This document shows, piece after piece, positions 32,114 through 44,439 of a stretch of 64,000 bases of DNA. The position numbers and the translations under genes were made by a program. The notes below the pieces were generated by a model. The model was not told where the DNA came from and searched no databases. It saw only the letters and a list, made by a program, of their open reading frames with translations. Each line of letters begins with the position of its first letter. Within the stretch, counting starts at the first letter, position 1. Origin of the DNA: Panonychus citri (taxonomy: Eukaryota; Arthropoda; Arachnida; Trombidiformes; Tetranychidae); assembly GCF_014898815.1 (NCBI RefSeq), contig NW_026515548.1, positions 726,501 through 790,500 of the forward strand. Reading direction: 5' to 3'.

Positions 32114-35100
32114 ATGAATGGAAATTCATCTGGTAGGTTAATTAAACTACTTCTTTTCCAGTGATTAATTAACTTATTCTGTAGTTAATTAATGTTTCAT
32201 CAATTATCTCCTCTCTCTCTTCTGTCTGTCTTTTATAAACTTCGTTAATCTGTTGTCAACAATTCACTAATTGTCACGGTTTAATTTTTAATTACGTTCC
32301 ACGATCATTTTGATATCTTTCCATTGATACAACTACATAATAGTTGATTAAATATCACGAAAACAATTTCGTTGATTAGAGACACAGATTTACAGTTATT
32401 ATTATTCTCGATTATTAATTGATGATAATAAGGTGATTTAGCTTTTGATTAGATTGATTTATAATCCATAATAAACTCACCATCTCCTTATTTACAATTA
32501 CCAGGCTTTAGTTTTACATGAAAGCGATTCCAAATGACTGAATTGATGAAACATAAAGATTAACTATTCTAATCTAATCAAATTGTTTGAACAACAAGGG
32601 ATCTGAGAGATAATCACAAGAGTTATTAGTTAATTAGTACAAATTGATAGGACTAATCACTAGTAAAAGTGATTATAATCATTGAACAATTAACAATATG
32701 CCTGAAAGAAATGACAACAATTTAACATCAAGTCAATCACCATTTTCAAAGACAAAAAGATTAACAGAAATTAATGAATGAATATTTATTATCAATGGGC
32801 AATGTGATTCCATGAAACAATTGGATTAAATTGTCAACGAGATTAAAACATCTATTATTAGATTTACATGATGAGGGAATCGGAATCTAATCAAATGACC
32901 ATAATGATGATAAATAACAAGAAAATTGTCTCTGTGTATTATTTTTACTCTATTATTGTTTTCATTAACTAAATTGTTTCCATAGTTTCAATGAAATGGC
33001 TTCATTGGCTTGAGAAGCAGAGAAAGTTGAATCCACTTTTAATATTATTAATCCGAAGAAAATTTGGTCAGCCATGTTAATCCCAATTTAATTTTCTCTT
33101 TATTGTTGTTTAATCTTTTATCCTTATTCCTAATTTACATTACTATTAATTCATCTTTTGAACAGTTAGTCTGGGTGAAGGTAATCCTGATTCTGAGAGT
33201 TACGATAAATCAGGTCAAACTATTCTAGAGGAGATTTCCATTTCATCCAATGATATTAATCATCAAGGTAAGAATTAGAAAAGATTATCACTTTTTGTTC
33301 AATTATCGAAACTTTTTGTTGATTCATTTAGTATTCTTAATCCATTAGATGTAATCGATTATGCTAAAACCATTGGGATTAATCCTTCAACTGAATCGTA
33401 TCTCCTTTGGATCGCTCGGAAGGGATTATTAGCTCCTCTACCTGATTCCTGGATTCCTGTGTAAGTATTACCTGTGATTCTTGTCTTACCTGGAGATTAA
33501 GAGCCGATGGATTATCTTGAAGAGCAATTTTCTAAAGAATATTTAAAATCGGCTAAATTTGAACAAAAACCATTCGGGTTCAATGGATTTCTTATTCATG
33601 ATTTCGATCCTTTTTCCACCACCAAAATAACGATTAATTTTGATGGAAATGATTTGAATTTAGTTAACAGTTAATCAGTTGTTCCAGTTCTGAATATTAT
33701 CTGATTAGAATGAAAAAAGTGACAATAGAAAATCATTGAAGCAATTTACTAATCCGGTATTTTGACCTGAGTATTTGCGTTTTAATGACGTTTCCTTGAA
33801 ATTCAATACACGATCTGTCATTTAATTACCATCATCAACAATTAACTTATAATCATTTGTGGTTTTCTGGTTTGGGTTGTGGTTGTTATTAATTATTAAG
33901 AATTGAATGAGTTTTCTTGCTGTTCACTAATTACAATACCGAGTTTTGTGATGAATGGTTAATACAATTTATTTTAATGGAAATGATATTCACATGATCT
34001 AATACTTGAGCTCACCAGGTTAACAGAATTAGCTGAACAAACAATCAACAACAACAATTAACCAATGTGCTCATGATGAAAACATCTCAAGGTTTTCATG
34101 ATTGACCTGAACCATGAATAATTTATTCATGATAATTTATCAATTGTTTGGTTATGGTTCAAATTGTTTGAGTGAGAAACAATTTATTTCAATTGTTGTA
34201 AAAGTGTTCATACATTCAACTGATTTGATTAACATAAACTGTCAACTATCAATCAGCTGATTAAATGAGACATGATCTTGATGATGAAGACAATGATTTA
34301 TAAAACATCCTCATGGAAATATCAAAGTTTAAAACTGTAAATAGTTAATCTCATTTTCTGAGTTGTCATTTTGTTTTCTTGAAACTTGATTACTTCTCAT
34401 CCTGTTAAATGTTATCATGACCTTGAAAGTTTAACCTTTTCTTCAACTTTCTCTTTCTTTTCTCTTACTTTCTCACCGATTAACCTGAGAAGACAAGATC
34501 AACTGGGTCGTATCTATTTCCACAATAAGGTAACTGGATTTTCCACTTGGACCCACCCAATTGACAAGTACCTCCAATCGTTTGTGAAAAAGAAACGATC
34601 CCAACAGCGAAAGTCACTCATGGCTTCGAATGACCGACTCAATCCATTGGTCAATCTGCGATTCTTGGATGTTGGTGATGAGGATGACGAAGATGCTGAA
34701 GGAAATGTTAAGGATGGTGAGGGTGTTGGTGGTTTACGATTGACAGGTAATCGTAGTAAACAAATTGGGAAATCAGGAAAAGAGGATAAACTGAATTTAG
34801 GTCAATCCTTAATTTCTGGTGAAAAGACGAAACAGCGAAACGACGAGTTGATGTTGAAAAGTAAAAATACCTCTTCAAATGATGTTATTGTCGATCAGCG
34901 ATTAACTTTAAGTTCTTTGGATGAATCAATTGAGGATGATATCGATTCGATACAATTGGAATTGGATGATGATGCATTCAAGGAAATAGAAGATGATGGA
35001 AGCCTTGAAGAGGAAATTGTTACCTTAGATGTAACCGAAGGTGGACCATGCGACGTGAAGAATTATCATGAAATCTATCAAATTGATCTATTGACAATCG

Positions 35101-37236
35101 ATCTTGATTATCGTGATAATCAGCGAGAAAGAAAAGGTCAGATTGAAGAGGAACAAACGAAAAGGGTGAAAATCGAGAGGCCTAAAAGTGGGCGACCCGG
35201 TGCAAGGAATATAAAACCATCTCTGGAGGTTAATGGTAAGAAATTTATTCTAATTGTTTATAAGTTTAACTCTGTTTTTCCAAATGATTTATTTTGATTA
35301 TCATGTTGTGTTTCTCTCTCTTTGATACATTCAAGATGATTTAGATAATTATATCGACGGAGATGTTGATGGTGATGATGATTTCTCACTACAAAGCCTG
35401 GAAAATGATCCATTCGCTGGGGAAGGTGTTGGCATGTTCCAGGTAACCAGACAAGAATTGGTTAATCTTCCTTCATTTCCTATCAGTCAATTGGAGACAT
35501 TGAAAGAGGAACCAGATGAAGATGCTAAAAATGAGGATGAAGATGAAGAAGTAAAAGTTGTGGATGATGGAGATGAAATTGAATTTGAAGAGGATGATGA
35601 TGATGTTGAGTCAACGAACGCTGATAAACAAATTGGAAATGATGGAGTTGGTAGACAGAAACACGAATTGATTGATTTGATTGGACAGCAAGCTAATTTT
35701 AGAAAATTGTCTGATCAATTGAGAAAAGAAATAACTAATTTGCGAGATGAATTGTTTACAGTTATCAATCGTAAATCAGATGATTTAGCCAAAAAGACGG
35801 TTGAAAGATTGGATGGAGTGGAAAGGAGATTATCTCAGTCTGAGAAAACTATTAACTCGATACAATCAGACCAAAAGAAACAGCAAATGGAAAACAATTT
35901 AATCACCACTAATCGTCATGGATCCGATTGTACAACTGAGATTAACAAGATTAGACAAGAAGTTAATTCGGTGAACAGTAAAGTGGATCAAGTTATGGAA
36001 GATTGTAAACAATTGGTGAACAAAGAAAGTGACCTGGTGAAGAAAAACTTGAGCGATATTAAAGATGAGTTCGAAATGACCATGGAACAGTTCAGGGATT
36101 TCAAAAAGGACAATGATCTAACAATTAAAGCTCTGAGGAAACAATTGACTGAAGTTTCCACAAGTCAAGATAATTTGGAAAGTTTGACTTCGAAGACCCA
36201 AAGTGACCTGCACCGATTATCTCGAGATGTGAACAGTTTCCGTCAGGACGATGATGAAGATCAAGATGCCTTAAGAAGTGAGTTGAAACACTTGATGATG
36301 AAAGAAAAGTTGGAACAAGAAAAATTATCACAATCGATTGATGAGATTCGAGATTTGGTTCGTAAAGAGATCAATTCGATGGACAAATCAATTAGGAAAC
36401 AAGATGAACAATTTACCAAAAGTCAAGCAACAATCAACGACGATATGAATCAAACCAAATCAGTTTTACACTATTTAACTAAAGAATTGGATTCAATCAA
36501 ACAATCAATCGATGAGAAGAAAATTATTGAAGGTAAAGAAAGTGAATTAACTGCATCCAATGCTGCCATAGAAGAGAAACTTAATCAATTGGAGAGCAAT
36601 TTAACAACAATTAACGGTAAACTTGAAGCAATTCGAGTTTCGAGAGAAAGAGAGAGAAAGATGAGAATGAGATCAAGTAATCACAATTACAATCGATCGA
36701 GAAAATTAATCTCGAGTTGCTCATCTTACGAAAATAGTTCATCATCTTCAGAAGATGAAAGAAATCGTGATAAATCAACTTCTAAGACTCGAAACAAACA
36801 CCAACCTCATCATCCTCATCACAATGGATCATCTTCCCAACATCATCAATCTAAGATCGGCTTTGATTCTGGGCTGAATCGACATCGTGATTACATCAAA
36901 TACTCGCCTCTTCATTTCTCGCCGATATTAATATCTAGCCAGCCGATGGAAAAACCTCATCGCATGAAAAGTTCGTCTTCGTCTTTATTGGCCATGATTC
37001 GTCGAACTAGTAGATTGTTACAAGACGAAGCTTCCGATCTCGATGGTCTTGGTAATTATCGATTTGTCTCCGATATTTCCAATGGCCTCATGTCCCGAAA
37101 CGACTTGGATGCCGATGAAAGTGCCATTAGGAAACTCAAGCAAATTCGATGTGATATCGATGAGAAATTAAAAAGGCTCAATGTTTTGGTCAATTCAACT
37201 AATGGCGAAGATAAAGAAATGACAGCGAAAAATTAA
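32114..37236 (+). CDS. CEP164: CEP164-like centrosomal protein
   Basis: Five exons, 32114-32132, 33166-33267, 33349-33460, 34490-35235 and 35336-37236, sum to 2880 nt, or 959 residues in one frame. Residues about 41-110 hold the CEP164 N-terminal module: VIDYAKTIGINPSTESYLLWIARKG-like text (seen as DYAKTIGINP and APLPDSWIP) and then a WW domain (W in DSW, then GRIYFHNKVTGFSTWTHP). Acidic low-complexity sequence follows, then a long coiled coil (about residues 450-730) and a Ser/His-rich tail. CEP164 sits on the distal appendages of the mother centriole and recruits TTBK2 to start ciliogenesis. The protein is shorter than the vertebrate one. The acceptor of exon 4 is a tandem GAGAAG, so two forms differing by one residue are possible. 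Intron 1 is 1 kb, unusual here. Confidence 0.88.
33507..33674 (+). other. 55-codon ORF inside CEP164-like intron 3
   Basis: An ATG-started frame of 55 codons with coding-like composition (MDYLEEQFSKEYLKSAK, then FGFNGFLIHDFDPFS and ITINFDGNDL) lies in the sense direction in an otherwise AT-rich intron. Splice signals that would join it to the flanking exons were not evident. It may be a small nested gene or a remnant exon. I do not recognise it. Confidence 0.3.
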
Positions 37237-37802
37237 ATCGCCGATCAAGTTAAATACTAAAAATTATTCTCAATCTTTATCAATAGAAATCACTAAATCA
37301 AACAATAAATTATCTCATTTGTTAATTAGCCAAAAAGCTCAAAAAATTGTACTTTTTGTATTATGTTATGATAATAATTGTTAACCAATTCCCTTGATTA
37401 ACTTTTTCTTTTGTATTATTATTATACCAAAATCTCAGTGAAACTAATTAAATTTACTAGTTTACCAATAACCATTTTGATCTTTTATTTAAATGGATCA
37501 ACAATTTGGTGTTAATCAAAGTGACTCCAAAATTGATTAGATTTTTTCCTTAACCAACTTCAGAGATTGATACAAAAGCTTTTGTATCAACAATTAGAAA
37601 ATAGATTTACATTTATTTTTGTGATTCGAGCTTTTTGATCTTATTAATAGATCAACAATCAAGTCCAATTTTCGAAGGTGATGAATAAAATCATCTAACA
37701 AATACTTAGGCTGTATTCATTTCGATAAAATCTTAGTGATTAATTGTAGAGAAAGTTCATAATCAGTAGATATTTGGACAGAATAGTAAATGGTAAATGG
37801 AA
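37237..37802. other. Convergent 3' spacer
   Basis: AT-rich 3' sequence between the CEP164-like gene and MED29, which face each other. Nothing else was seen. Confidence 0.5.
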
Positions 37803-38466
37803 TCATTGAGATTGTTGTAGTTCGATTCTTTTTGCTCCATCGAGAATTATTTTCTGTAAACTCTCAACGTACGATATTTGGCCTTTGATCAGATTGATGT
37901 ATTGTCCATAAGTCATGTTATCATGTTCCCCTGTTTCAATATTCTGAGGTGCACCTTTGTATTTATCGGGTGGTGGTAAATATTTTTGACTCTGTCGCTG
38001 TTGGATAGCACATTCTTGTATTGTTTTCTAGAGAGATAAACATAGATTAAGAATTGGAATCAATGAACAGAATCAAATAATCACTTACAAAATGTAACTC
38101 GATCTGATTAAGTAAAGAATGAAAATCTTCAAATGCTTTATCGAATGGTGGTAATGCTTTGTCTTCAGGAGCTTTTCTAAAAATAAACAATTGATGGAAT
38201 TAGAATGAGATGAATTGGTATGGAAACGAAAACAGGATAACTTACAGTCCACTGTCGACAGCAGCATTGTGGTTAATATATGCAGCAGAAATTTTCACAA
38301 GATTCTGTAGAAAATCAAATAAAATTAATCGATTGAAAAGAAACGAAAAGAAAACACTTACTTGAACTGCTTCTTTCAAAGACCAAACCAAAGTTCTCAC
38401 ACGAGCGATATTATCATAACGAGGTTCTCCACCTTGATTAGCAGAACTGGAAGCTTGATCGGCCAT
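37803..38466 (-). CDS. MED29: Mediator complex subunit 29 (intersex homologue)
   Basis: Four short exons on the minus strand, 38362-38466, 38246-38304, 38089-38176 and 37803-38027, separated by introns of 57, 69 and 61 nt, give 158 residues in frame. Landmarks are RYDNIARVRTLVWSLKEAVQ, NLVKISAAYINHNAAVDSG, FDKAFEDFHSLLNQIELH and the C-terminal YGQYINLIKGQISYVESLQK, in the order and spacing of MED29. The protein is a nuclear Mediator subunit that links activators to RNA polymerase II. In Drosophila the homologue is intersex. The ATG chosen is the one directly before ADQASSSANQGG. Upstream Mets would add a hydrophobic stretch not expected in this family. Confidence 0.85.
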
Positions 38467-38973
38467 TGAAGTGTCGAATTGGTTGTTTACAATCAATAAA
38501 TTAACAATTAATTGAAGAGAAAGTGAAACTATCAAAATGGAGAGTAAACAAAAAGAATCAATTTAAACAGCTGAGCTTTAACATCGCCATCTACTTGTCA
38601 CTTTGTTTTCCCTCTTTTTTTGTTCTTGGTCTTTGTTACCTTTTCAATCGTCTACAATTTAGTAATTAATTTGATAATTAATAGTTGGCAATTAATGTCC
38701 AATACAATTAGATCGAATTAAGAGGTAATTTTTGTTTAATAATTGCTAAAAAAATGATGAGTATAATTTATACATGATTTTTTTGTCTTTTTGTGATTTT
38801 AAAGTTTTTTTTTCAATGGCTCAAAATAAGCTTTGTTTTGATTGTAATTAAATAAAATGAAATTGATTTTTTGGTGGCGATGAAAATGTAATGATGATGA
38901 TGATGGTGGTGGTGGTGGTGGTGGTGGTGAATGGGGATTTTGATGGAAAAATGAATGAAACTTAATGAATATT
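38467..38973. other. Spacer with ATG/GTG microsatellite
   Basis: The spacer separates the MED29 start from the end of the next minus-strand gene. It contains the motif at 38581-38600 and a (GTG)n/(ATG)n microsatellite at about 38890-38930, in the 3' UTR of the gene at 38974-39675. Confidence 0.5.
38581..38600 (-). promoter_or_regulatory. CTCF-like motif upstream of MED29
   Basis: On the minus strand ACAAGTAGATGGCGATG lies about 120 bp upstream of the MED29 start codon, in its likely promoter. Same AGATGGCG core as the sites at 22705 and 44266. Confidence 0.35.
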
Positions 38974-39675
38974 TCAGGACAATCTGCGTAAATTACGACG
39001 AGCTCTTGATCGACGGGCTCTACTTGGAGCGTTGACTGGAGTCTTTTTATTGTTTGATGAACTTCGGGTTCCATTCGTGGTTGAAGGTGAGCTTGATGGT
39101 GAACCGATTCCTGAATCGCAGCTCATGTTTAGACGCTTTCTGGTCATCATTCCAGGACTTGAGGGCGGTGAGGTGCGAAGTCTTTTAACTGGTGTTCGTT
39201 TACTTGGAGATTTTGACAAATCACCGCTGCAAAAATAGAGAAACATGATAGACAATTAATTTGAGAAAAAAACATTCGGCAAAATGAAATGGAAAACAAG
39301 TGAAACTCTCAAAGAGAAACAATTAAATGGAGAGAAAATGAATACTTACAAAATCTTCAACATCTCCAAAGTTACTGAATTATCTCTTGGCCTTTTTATC
39401 GGTGACTTTCGGGTGGCCAATATAATCGGGTTCATGCTTCTGGTGATTATATGAGATTTTCTCTCTCGTTTACCACGTCGTCTAATTATCTCTTCATCAA
39501 GATTTGTAGAAACCGATGATTGTCTAACATTGGAAGTTGATAAAACATTTCTGTCTCCACCAGAGCTCACATCATGCCTTTGGTAATTATTGAGAACACC
39601 TTGAGGGTCGATTTGTTCAATATTATCATTTCCATGATCATTATTGTTCCGATTAACCAAAACATCAACAGGCAT
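38974..39675 (-). CDS. Unrecognised basic, Ser/Arg-rich protein
   Basis: Two exons, 39350-39675 and 38974-39226, joined in frame, give 192 residues. The first part is acidic and Asn-rich. Basic segments follow (RRRGKRERKSHIITRSM, RKSPIKRPRD and KRTPVKRLRTSPPSSPG), likely nuclear signals and CDK-type SP/TP sites. The sequence CDSGIGSPSSSP matches a DSGxxS phosphodegron of the beta-TrCP type. The tail is RARRSRARRNLRRLS. This suggests a cell-cycle-regulated nuclear protein, but the family is not recognised. There is no signal peptide or membrane segment. Confidence 0.7.
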
Positions 39676-40250
39676 GATGGAAAATAGATTGTGAACAAAA
39701 GTGTGAAAATTAAATTAAGATGAGAGATTAAAACAAATTCACATGGACAACAAGCACATAAAACACAAGCTAAAGAGAAGAAAACAATTAACCAGAACAG
39801 GTAAAGAATAGATGACAATCAAGATGGAAGACAAAAAGTAGAGTTAATTAAAAAAGGAAATTGGGACAACAAATAAAACATAAACATGGAAATTAAAAGA
39901 AGAAGAGACTGAGAGAGAGAGAGAACGAGAGAGATGTTCTTCTATTGTGAATAAGCGCCAATTCGTGAGTCTCTCCCTTCCTCTGTCATCTTCTTCCCTT
40001 GGGCTGATCATCATTCCCCGCCAACAAGACCCCGGGTTTTTTTATTCTTCCCATTGGTTGGACTTGTTGATCGCGATTCTTTTATCCTTTTAAAAGAATT
40101 CATATTTTTAAATTGAAAGAACAAAAAAAAATCGATAACATCGATAATCGGTTGCCAGAGAAAGTCAACTCTCACTATAGAGATTATAGTCTCTCACCTT
40201 TAGATTATTTATTTAATTCTCTTTCTTCATGTGACTAATTAGAATTAATT
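39676..40250. other. Divergent promoter region
   Basis: The spacer between the leftward gene at 39675 and contactin at 40251. It has a GA repeat at about 39907-39936 and a GC-richer stretch, CTTGGGCTGATCATCATTCCCC and CCCCGGG, near 39998-40036. It probably holds both promoters. No TATA box was certain. Confidence 0.5.
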
Positions 40251-43200
40251 ATGATCATCTTTTCTATTCTCTTGATTCTATTTAGTGTCCTTAACAATTC
40301 CAGTGCCTCAGGTAAGTTGATTTGGTTTTTTGTTCTCTTTTGTTTCAATGTGATGACAAGTTGAAGATTTTGATTCTTTTTTGTTTCTGTTTCTGTTTTG
40401 TTTTGATTGTTTTTTTTTTAAATTCTATTCTTTTTCTCTTTACTTTTGGCAGATGAAGATGTTCAAATTGATTTTGGTATCGATGAAATTGATCCCTTGA
40501 AAATTCCTAGAGGTCCTAAGTTCATTGAGGAACCTCGATCACAAATTTTTGATCTCAATGGTCGTGATCATCTTAATTATGTTACTTTAAGATGTTCGGC
40601 TGATGGTTATCCAACACCCGTTTATCAATGGTTTAAGGAGAGTTATAATAAGACAGAAATTATTTCTGAATTAGTTGACCCTCTTTCAGATCAAAGATTT
40701 ACACAAATGGATGGAACGTTAATCATTTACAATCCTAGGAAAGAAATTGACAGAGGAAAGTATCATTGCCGTGTTTCCAATCAATTTGGTAGCATCATAA
40801 GTGAAACGGTTCAAGTTAGCTTTGGATACATTGGTCAGTTCCAATTGAAAAGATCTAATGATTTTGCTAATACCAATTGGGGTAAATCTTTAAGCTGTGA
40901 TCCACCTCAACATCATCCAAGAGGAATGTTTTATTGGACTAAAAATGGTTACCCAAATATTATTGGAGCTGATGATAGACGGATATTTGTTTCTAATGAT
41001 GGTAACCTTTACTTTTCTTCTGTTAAAGAAGCTGACAGTGCCAATTACTCATGTAATGTCCAAAGTGTCATCTCGTCAACGGGTAGAACTGGTCCATCAT
41101 TTTACCTTAGAGTTGATCCAACACCAAATAGTCAACAGCTTCAATTTCCTGTTGGTTTTCCTAAGATTTTCCCTGAAGCTCCGTTAGCAGGTCAACTAGT
41201 ATCACTTGAATGTGTCGCTTATGGTTATCCGGTGCCCTCATACAATTGGAGTAGAGTTGGTGATCAATTACCAAAAGATGCATCATTAACTGGTCACAAT
41301 AGATTATTAATTATACCAAAAGTTAAGGTTGAAGATTCTGGTGAATATCGTTGTACTGCAAAAAGCGGTGGTAATAGTGTTATCACATCAGCAGCTTTTC
41401 TCCGAGTCCAATCACTGCCTGTATTTACCAAAGGATTAAGAGATAAGGTGATCGATGTTGGAACCAACCTCATCTGGAAATGTGAAGCATTTGGAATTCC
41501 CCAAGTTAAATATAATTGGTACAAAAATGGAGTTGAACTTCGAGGTAACACCATCCCTCAAGAAGACTCGCAAAGAATTAAGATTGAAGATAATGTTCTA
41601 ACCATCGAAGCTGCTAACCCTGACAGAGACAATGGAATGTATCAATGTCGTGCTTACAATGAACTCGGTAACAACTTCAGTTCTGCTCAATTGAAAGTAT
41701 CTGGTATCAAGCCAACATTTAGACGTCACCCACTCAAGGATATGTACGCTGCTCTTGGCTCCAAGTTTTCAATCACTTGTTCACCTGAAGCTCTACCAGC
41801 TCCATCTTTCCAATGGCTACTAAATGATTCACCATTGCGATCAAACTCCGAATTACTGACAATCAATCAAGTTCGTAAAGAGGATGAAGGTTGGTACATT
41901 TGTGTTGCCAGAAACAAATATGGTCGAGATCAAAGCAAAGGATATCTAACTGTCTTCGATAGCCAAACATTTGCTGAATACCCAAGACCCAAACTCGTTG
42001 CCATAGTAAATGACACCATTCAAATGCCTTGTGATGCCAATTCTGATTCCAAGCTGGACATTTCTTTCATTTGGCTCCATAATGGTATCAAAGTCGATCA
42101 GTACAACTCATGGAAATTCACAGTCGGCAATAAACCGGGTTATCTCAAGATTCGAGGAATTACTTTCGCCGAGTCTGGTAACTATACTTGTTTGATTCGC
42201 TCAGCGGTCGACACTATTGCTCATTCAACGGAATTGATTGTTGATGGCCCACCAAACCCTCCAGGCGGTGTTTTAGCCGATGTTATAAATGCCACTTCTG
42301 CTTCCATCCATTGGAGTGATGGTGCTTCTAATGGAAGACAAATACTCTCTTATAAGATTGAGGGTCGAACTAATCACAATTCTTCTTGGATTGTATTAGC
42401 TGATCACATTTTGTCTACTGGAGTGAATCGCGAAAACTTCAGGAGTAATGCTCGAGTTAATAATCTCTCTCCATGGAGCATCTTTGAGTTCAGAGTATCT
42501 GCTTACAATGATCTTGGATCTAGTCTACCTTCCGATGCTAGTCCACTTTACAAAACTGGTGAACATCGACCACTACGGTCACCAGCCAATGTTGGTGGCG
42601 GTGGAGGTAAAGCCGGTACATTAACGATAACCTGGGATCCTTTACCTCCTCAGAATTGGAATTCACCTTCTGTCTGGTACAAGATATTCTGGAAACTGCC
42701 AAACGATTATGAGTATCAAACAAAAGAATTGAATCAAAGTCAAGTTGGAATGTACGTGATTGATGTGGGCGAAAACAATTATTATGAAAAGTATTTAGTT
42801 AAAGTTCAAGCAATCAACAGAATGGGAGAAGGACCAATCAGTGAACCAGTTGAAGTTTATTCAGCTGAGAGTATGCCTCAAGTTCAACCAAGTTTGGTTA
42901 AGGCTTTACCATTCAACTCAACAGCTCTTAATGTTACATGGGCACCACTCGAATTAAGTCGAGGAAAGATTCGTGGTAAATTAATTGGTCATCGAATCAA
43001 ATATTGGAAACAATCTGATGACTCTCAAACTAATGCTCTCACTTTACTCAATCGTGGTACTCAAAACGAGGGTTTGATTGTCGCCTTGTCCCCACACACC
43101 GAATACTATGTATCGGTCATGGCCTACAACGAAGCAGGTTCTGGACCTGAGAGTGAACCTTTCTTGGCTCGAACCTACAAAGCGGCCCCACAACGAGCAC

Positions 43201-43502
43201 CAACCAATGTGAAAGTTAAAGCTGTCGAATCAGGCCATGTCCAGGTAACTTGGAGAGGTGTTGACACGGCATCAGACGAAGAGCCGATCATTGGTTATAA
43301 AGTTCGTTATTGGGAAAGTGACCAAAAGATTCAATCAGCTAAAGAAGTTTATAAATATCTTGAAGAAATTAGTGAAGATTTGAATGTAATGGTCTCTGGT
43401 TTAGTTCCAGATAAAACATACAAACTTCGAGTTCTCGCCTACAGTTTAGGTGGAGATGGTAAAATGTCTTCGCCCGCTGTTGAATTTAAAATCAAAGCAT
43501 AA
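40251..43502 (+). CDS. Cont: Contactin-like Ig/FNIII adhesion protein, no membrane anchor seen
   Basis: Exon 1 (40251-40311) encodes a signal peptide (MIIFSILLILFSVLNNSSA) and exon 2 (40453-43502) encodes everything else, 1036 residues in total. Six Ig domains (about residues 30-610) with Cys-Cys and Trp pairs are followed by four fibronectin III domains (about 618-1030). This is the exact contactin/axonal adhesion layout. Many N-glycosylation sites are present. Contactins are GPI-anchored neuronal and septate-junction proteins. Here the frame ends right after the fourth FNIII (AVEFKIKA), without a hydrophobic GPI signal or transmembrane segment. It is secreted, or an alternative 3' exon is missed. 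The FNIII region is encoded in one exon, so the gene has lost nearly all introns. Confidence 0.93.
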
Positions 43503-44439
43503 TCGACAATCTTATTTAAGAGAAAAAAAAACTGAATTCGATCCAAACAATCAAGTTAATTAGGATCGTCGCAATATCATGTACACAAACAATTGCACTT
43601 CCGTCCACAAATCTTATCTACTCACAATCGCCACACTTGAAGCCATTCACATATCAAAGTATTACCACAGAAGCAACTGAAGCCTTTAACTCATTAATTA
43701 CTCATGGCCAATTAATCGTTACTCAATTTTAATTTAATCATAATTTTAATCATAGCCATATGATTTTTGCCGATCCACCGTTTACACAATTGTATCAGAC
43801 TATCAAAAGTTACGATACAAATCAAATTGCCATGAAAATTGATAAAAAACAATCAAGTGTTTAAATTAAAAACTATTCAAAACAAAACAATTCACATCCA
43901 CAAAAAAAGCATATCTCAAATTAATTATCTAAGCAAAAGCAATCATAATTAATTAAGTAAAAGACTACAAGTCAATTGCTTACAATCAATTAAATTAAAA
44001 ACTCAATTCAAATTTTGTTTCAAAAAAAAAGTTGATAACATAAATTGTTGTTCTGATGAAGTTGAATTAATGATCATAATCTAATCTTTAATCTTCAACC
44101 AATAGAAACTATTTATGTTCATTTCTATTGAGTAAATTGTTGACATGATAATGTTGCCTTCTAATTGATTGTTAATTGTTGTTCGTCATGATGATATCAA
44201 CTTTTAAATGAATTTTAAATGGTCGTTTCTTTGTTGCAAAGAATTTAAAGATTACATAACCAAAAGTGCCCATAGATGGCGATGTAATTAGAATATCAGA
44301 CAGAGAGAAAAGAAAAAAGTAAGAGTAAAAGTAAGAGAATCTTTTAAACTTGTGCACTTTCATTTCTCTTTGGTTCTTACATTTTCACTTCTTCTTCTAT
44401 TGTTTTCATTGTTTATGTGATTAATTAATTCTAATTAAA
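43503..44439. other. Spacer
   Basis: AT-rich 3' UTR and promoter sequence between two rightward genes. It contains the ATGGCG motif at 44266-44284. Nothing else was seen. Confidence 0.5.
44266..44284 (+). promoter_or_regulatory. CTCF-like motif upstream of the CUB gene
   Basis: GTGCCCATAGATGGCGATG lies about 160 bp before the start codon of the CUB-LDLa gene. Same core as the sites at 22705, 38581 and 48404. Confidence 0.35.
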
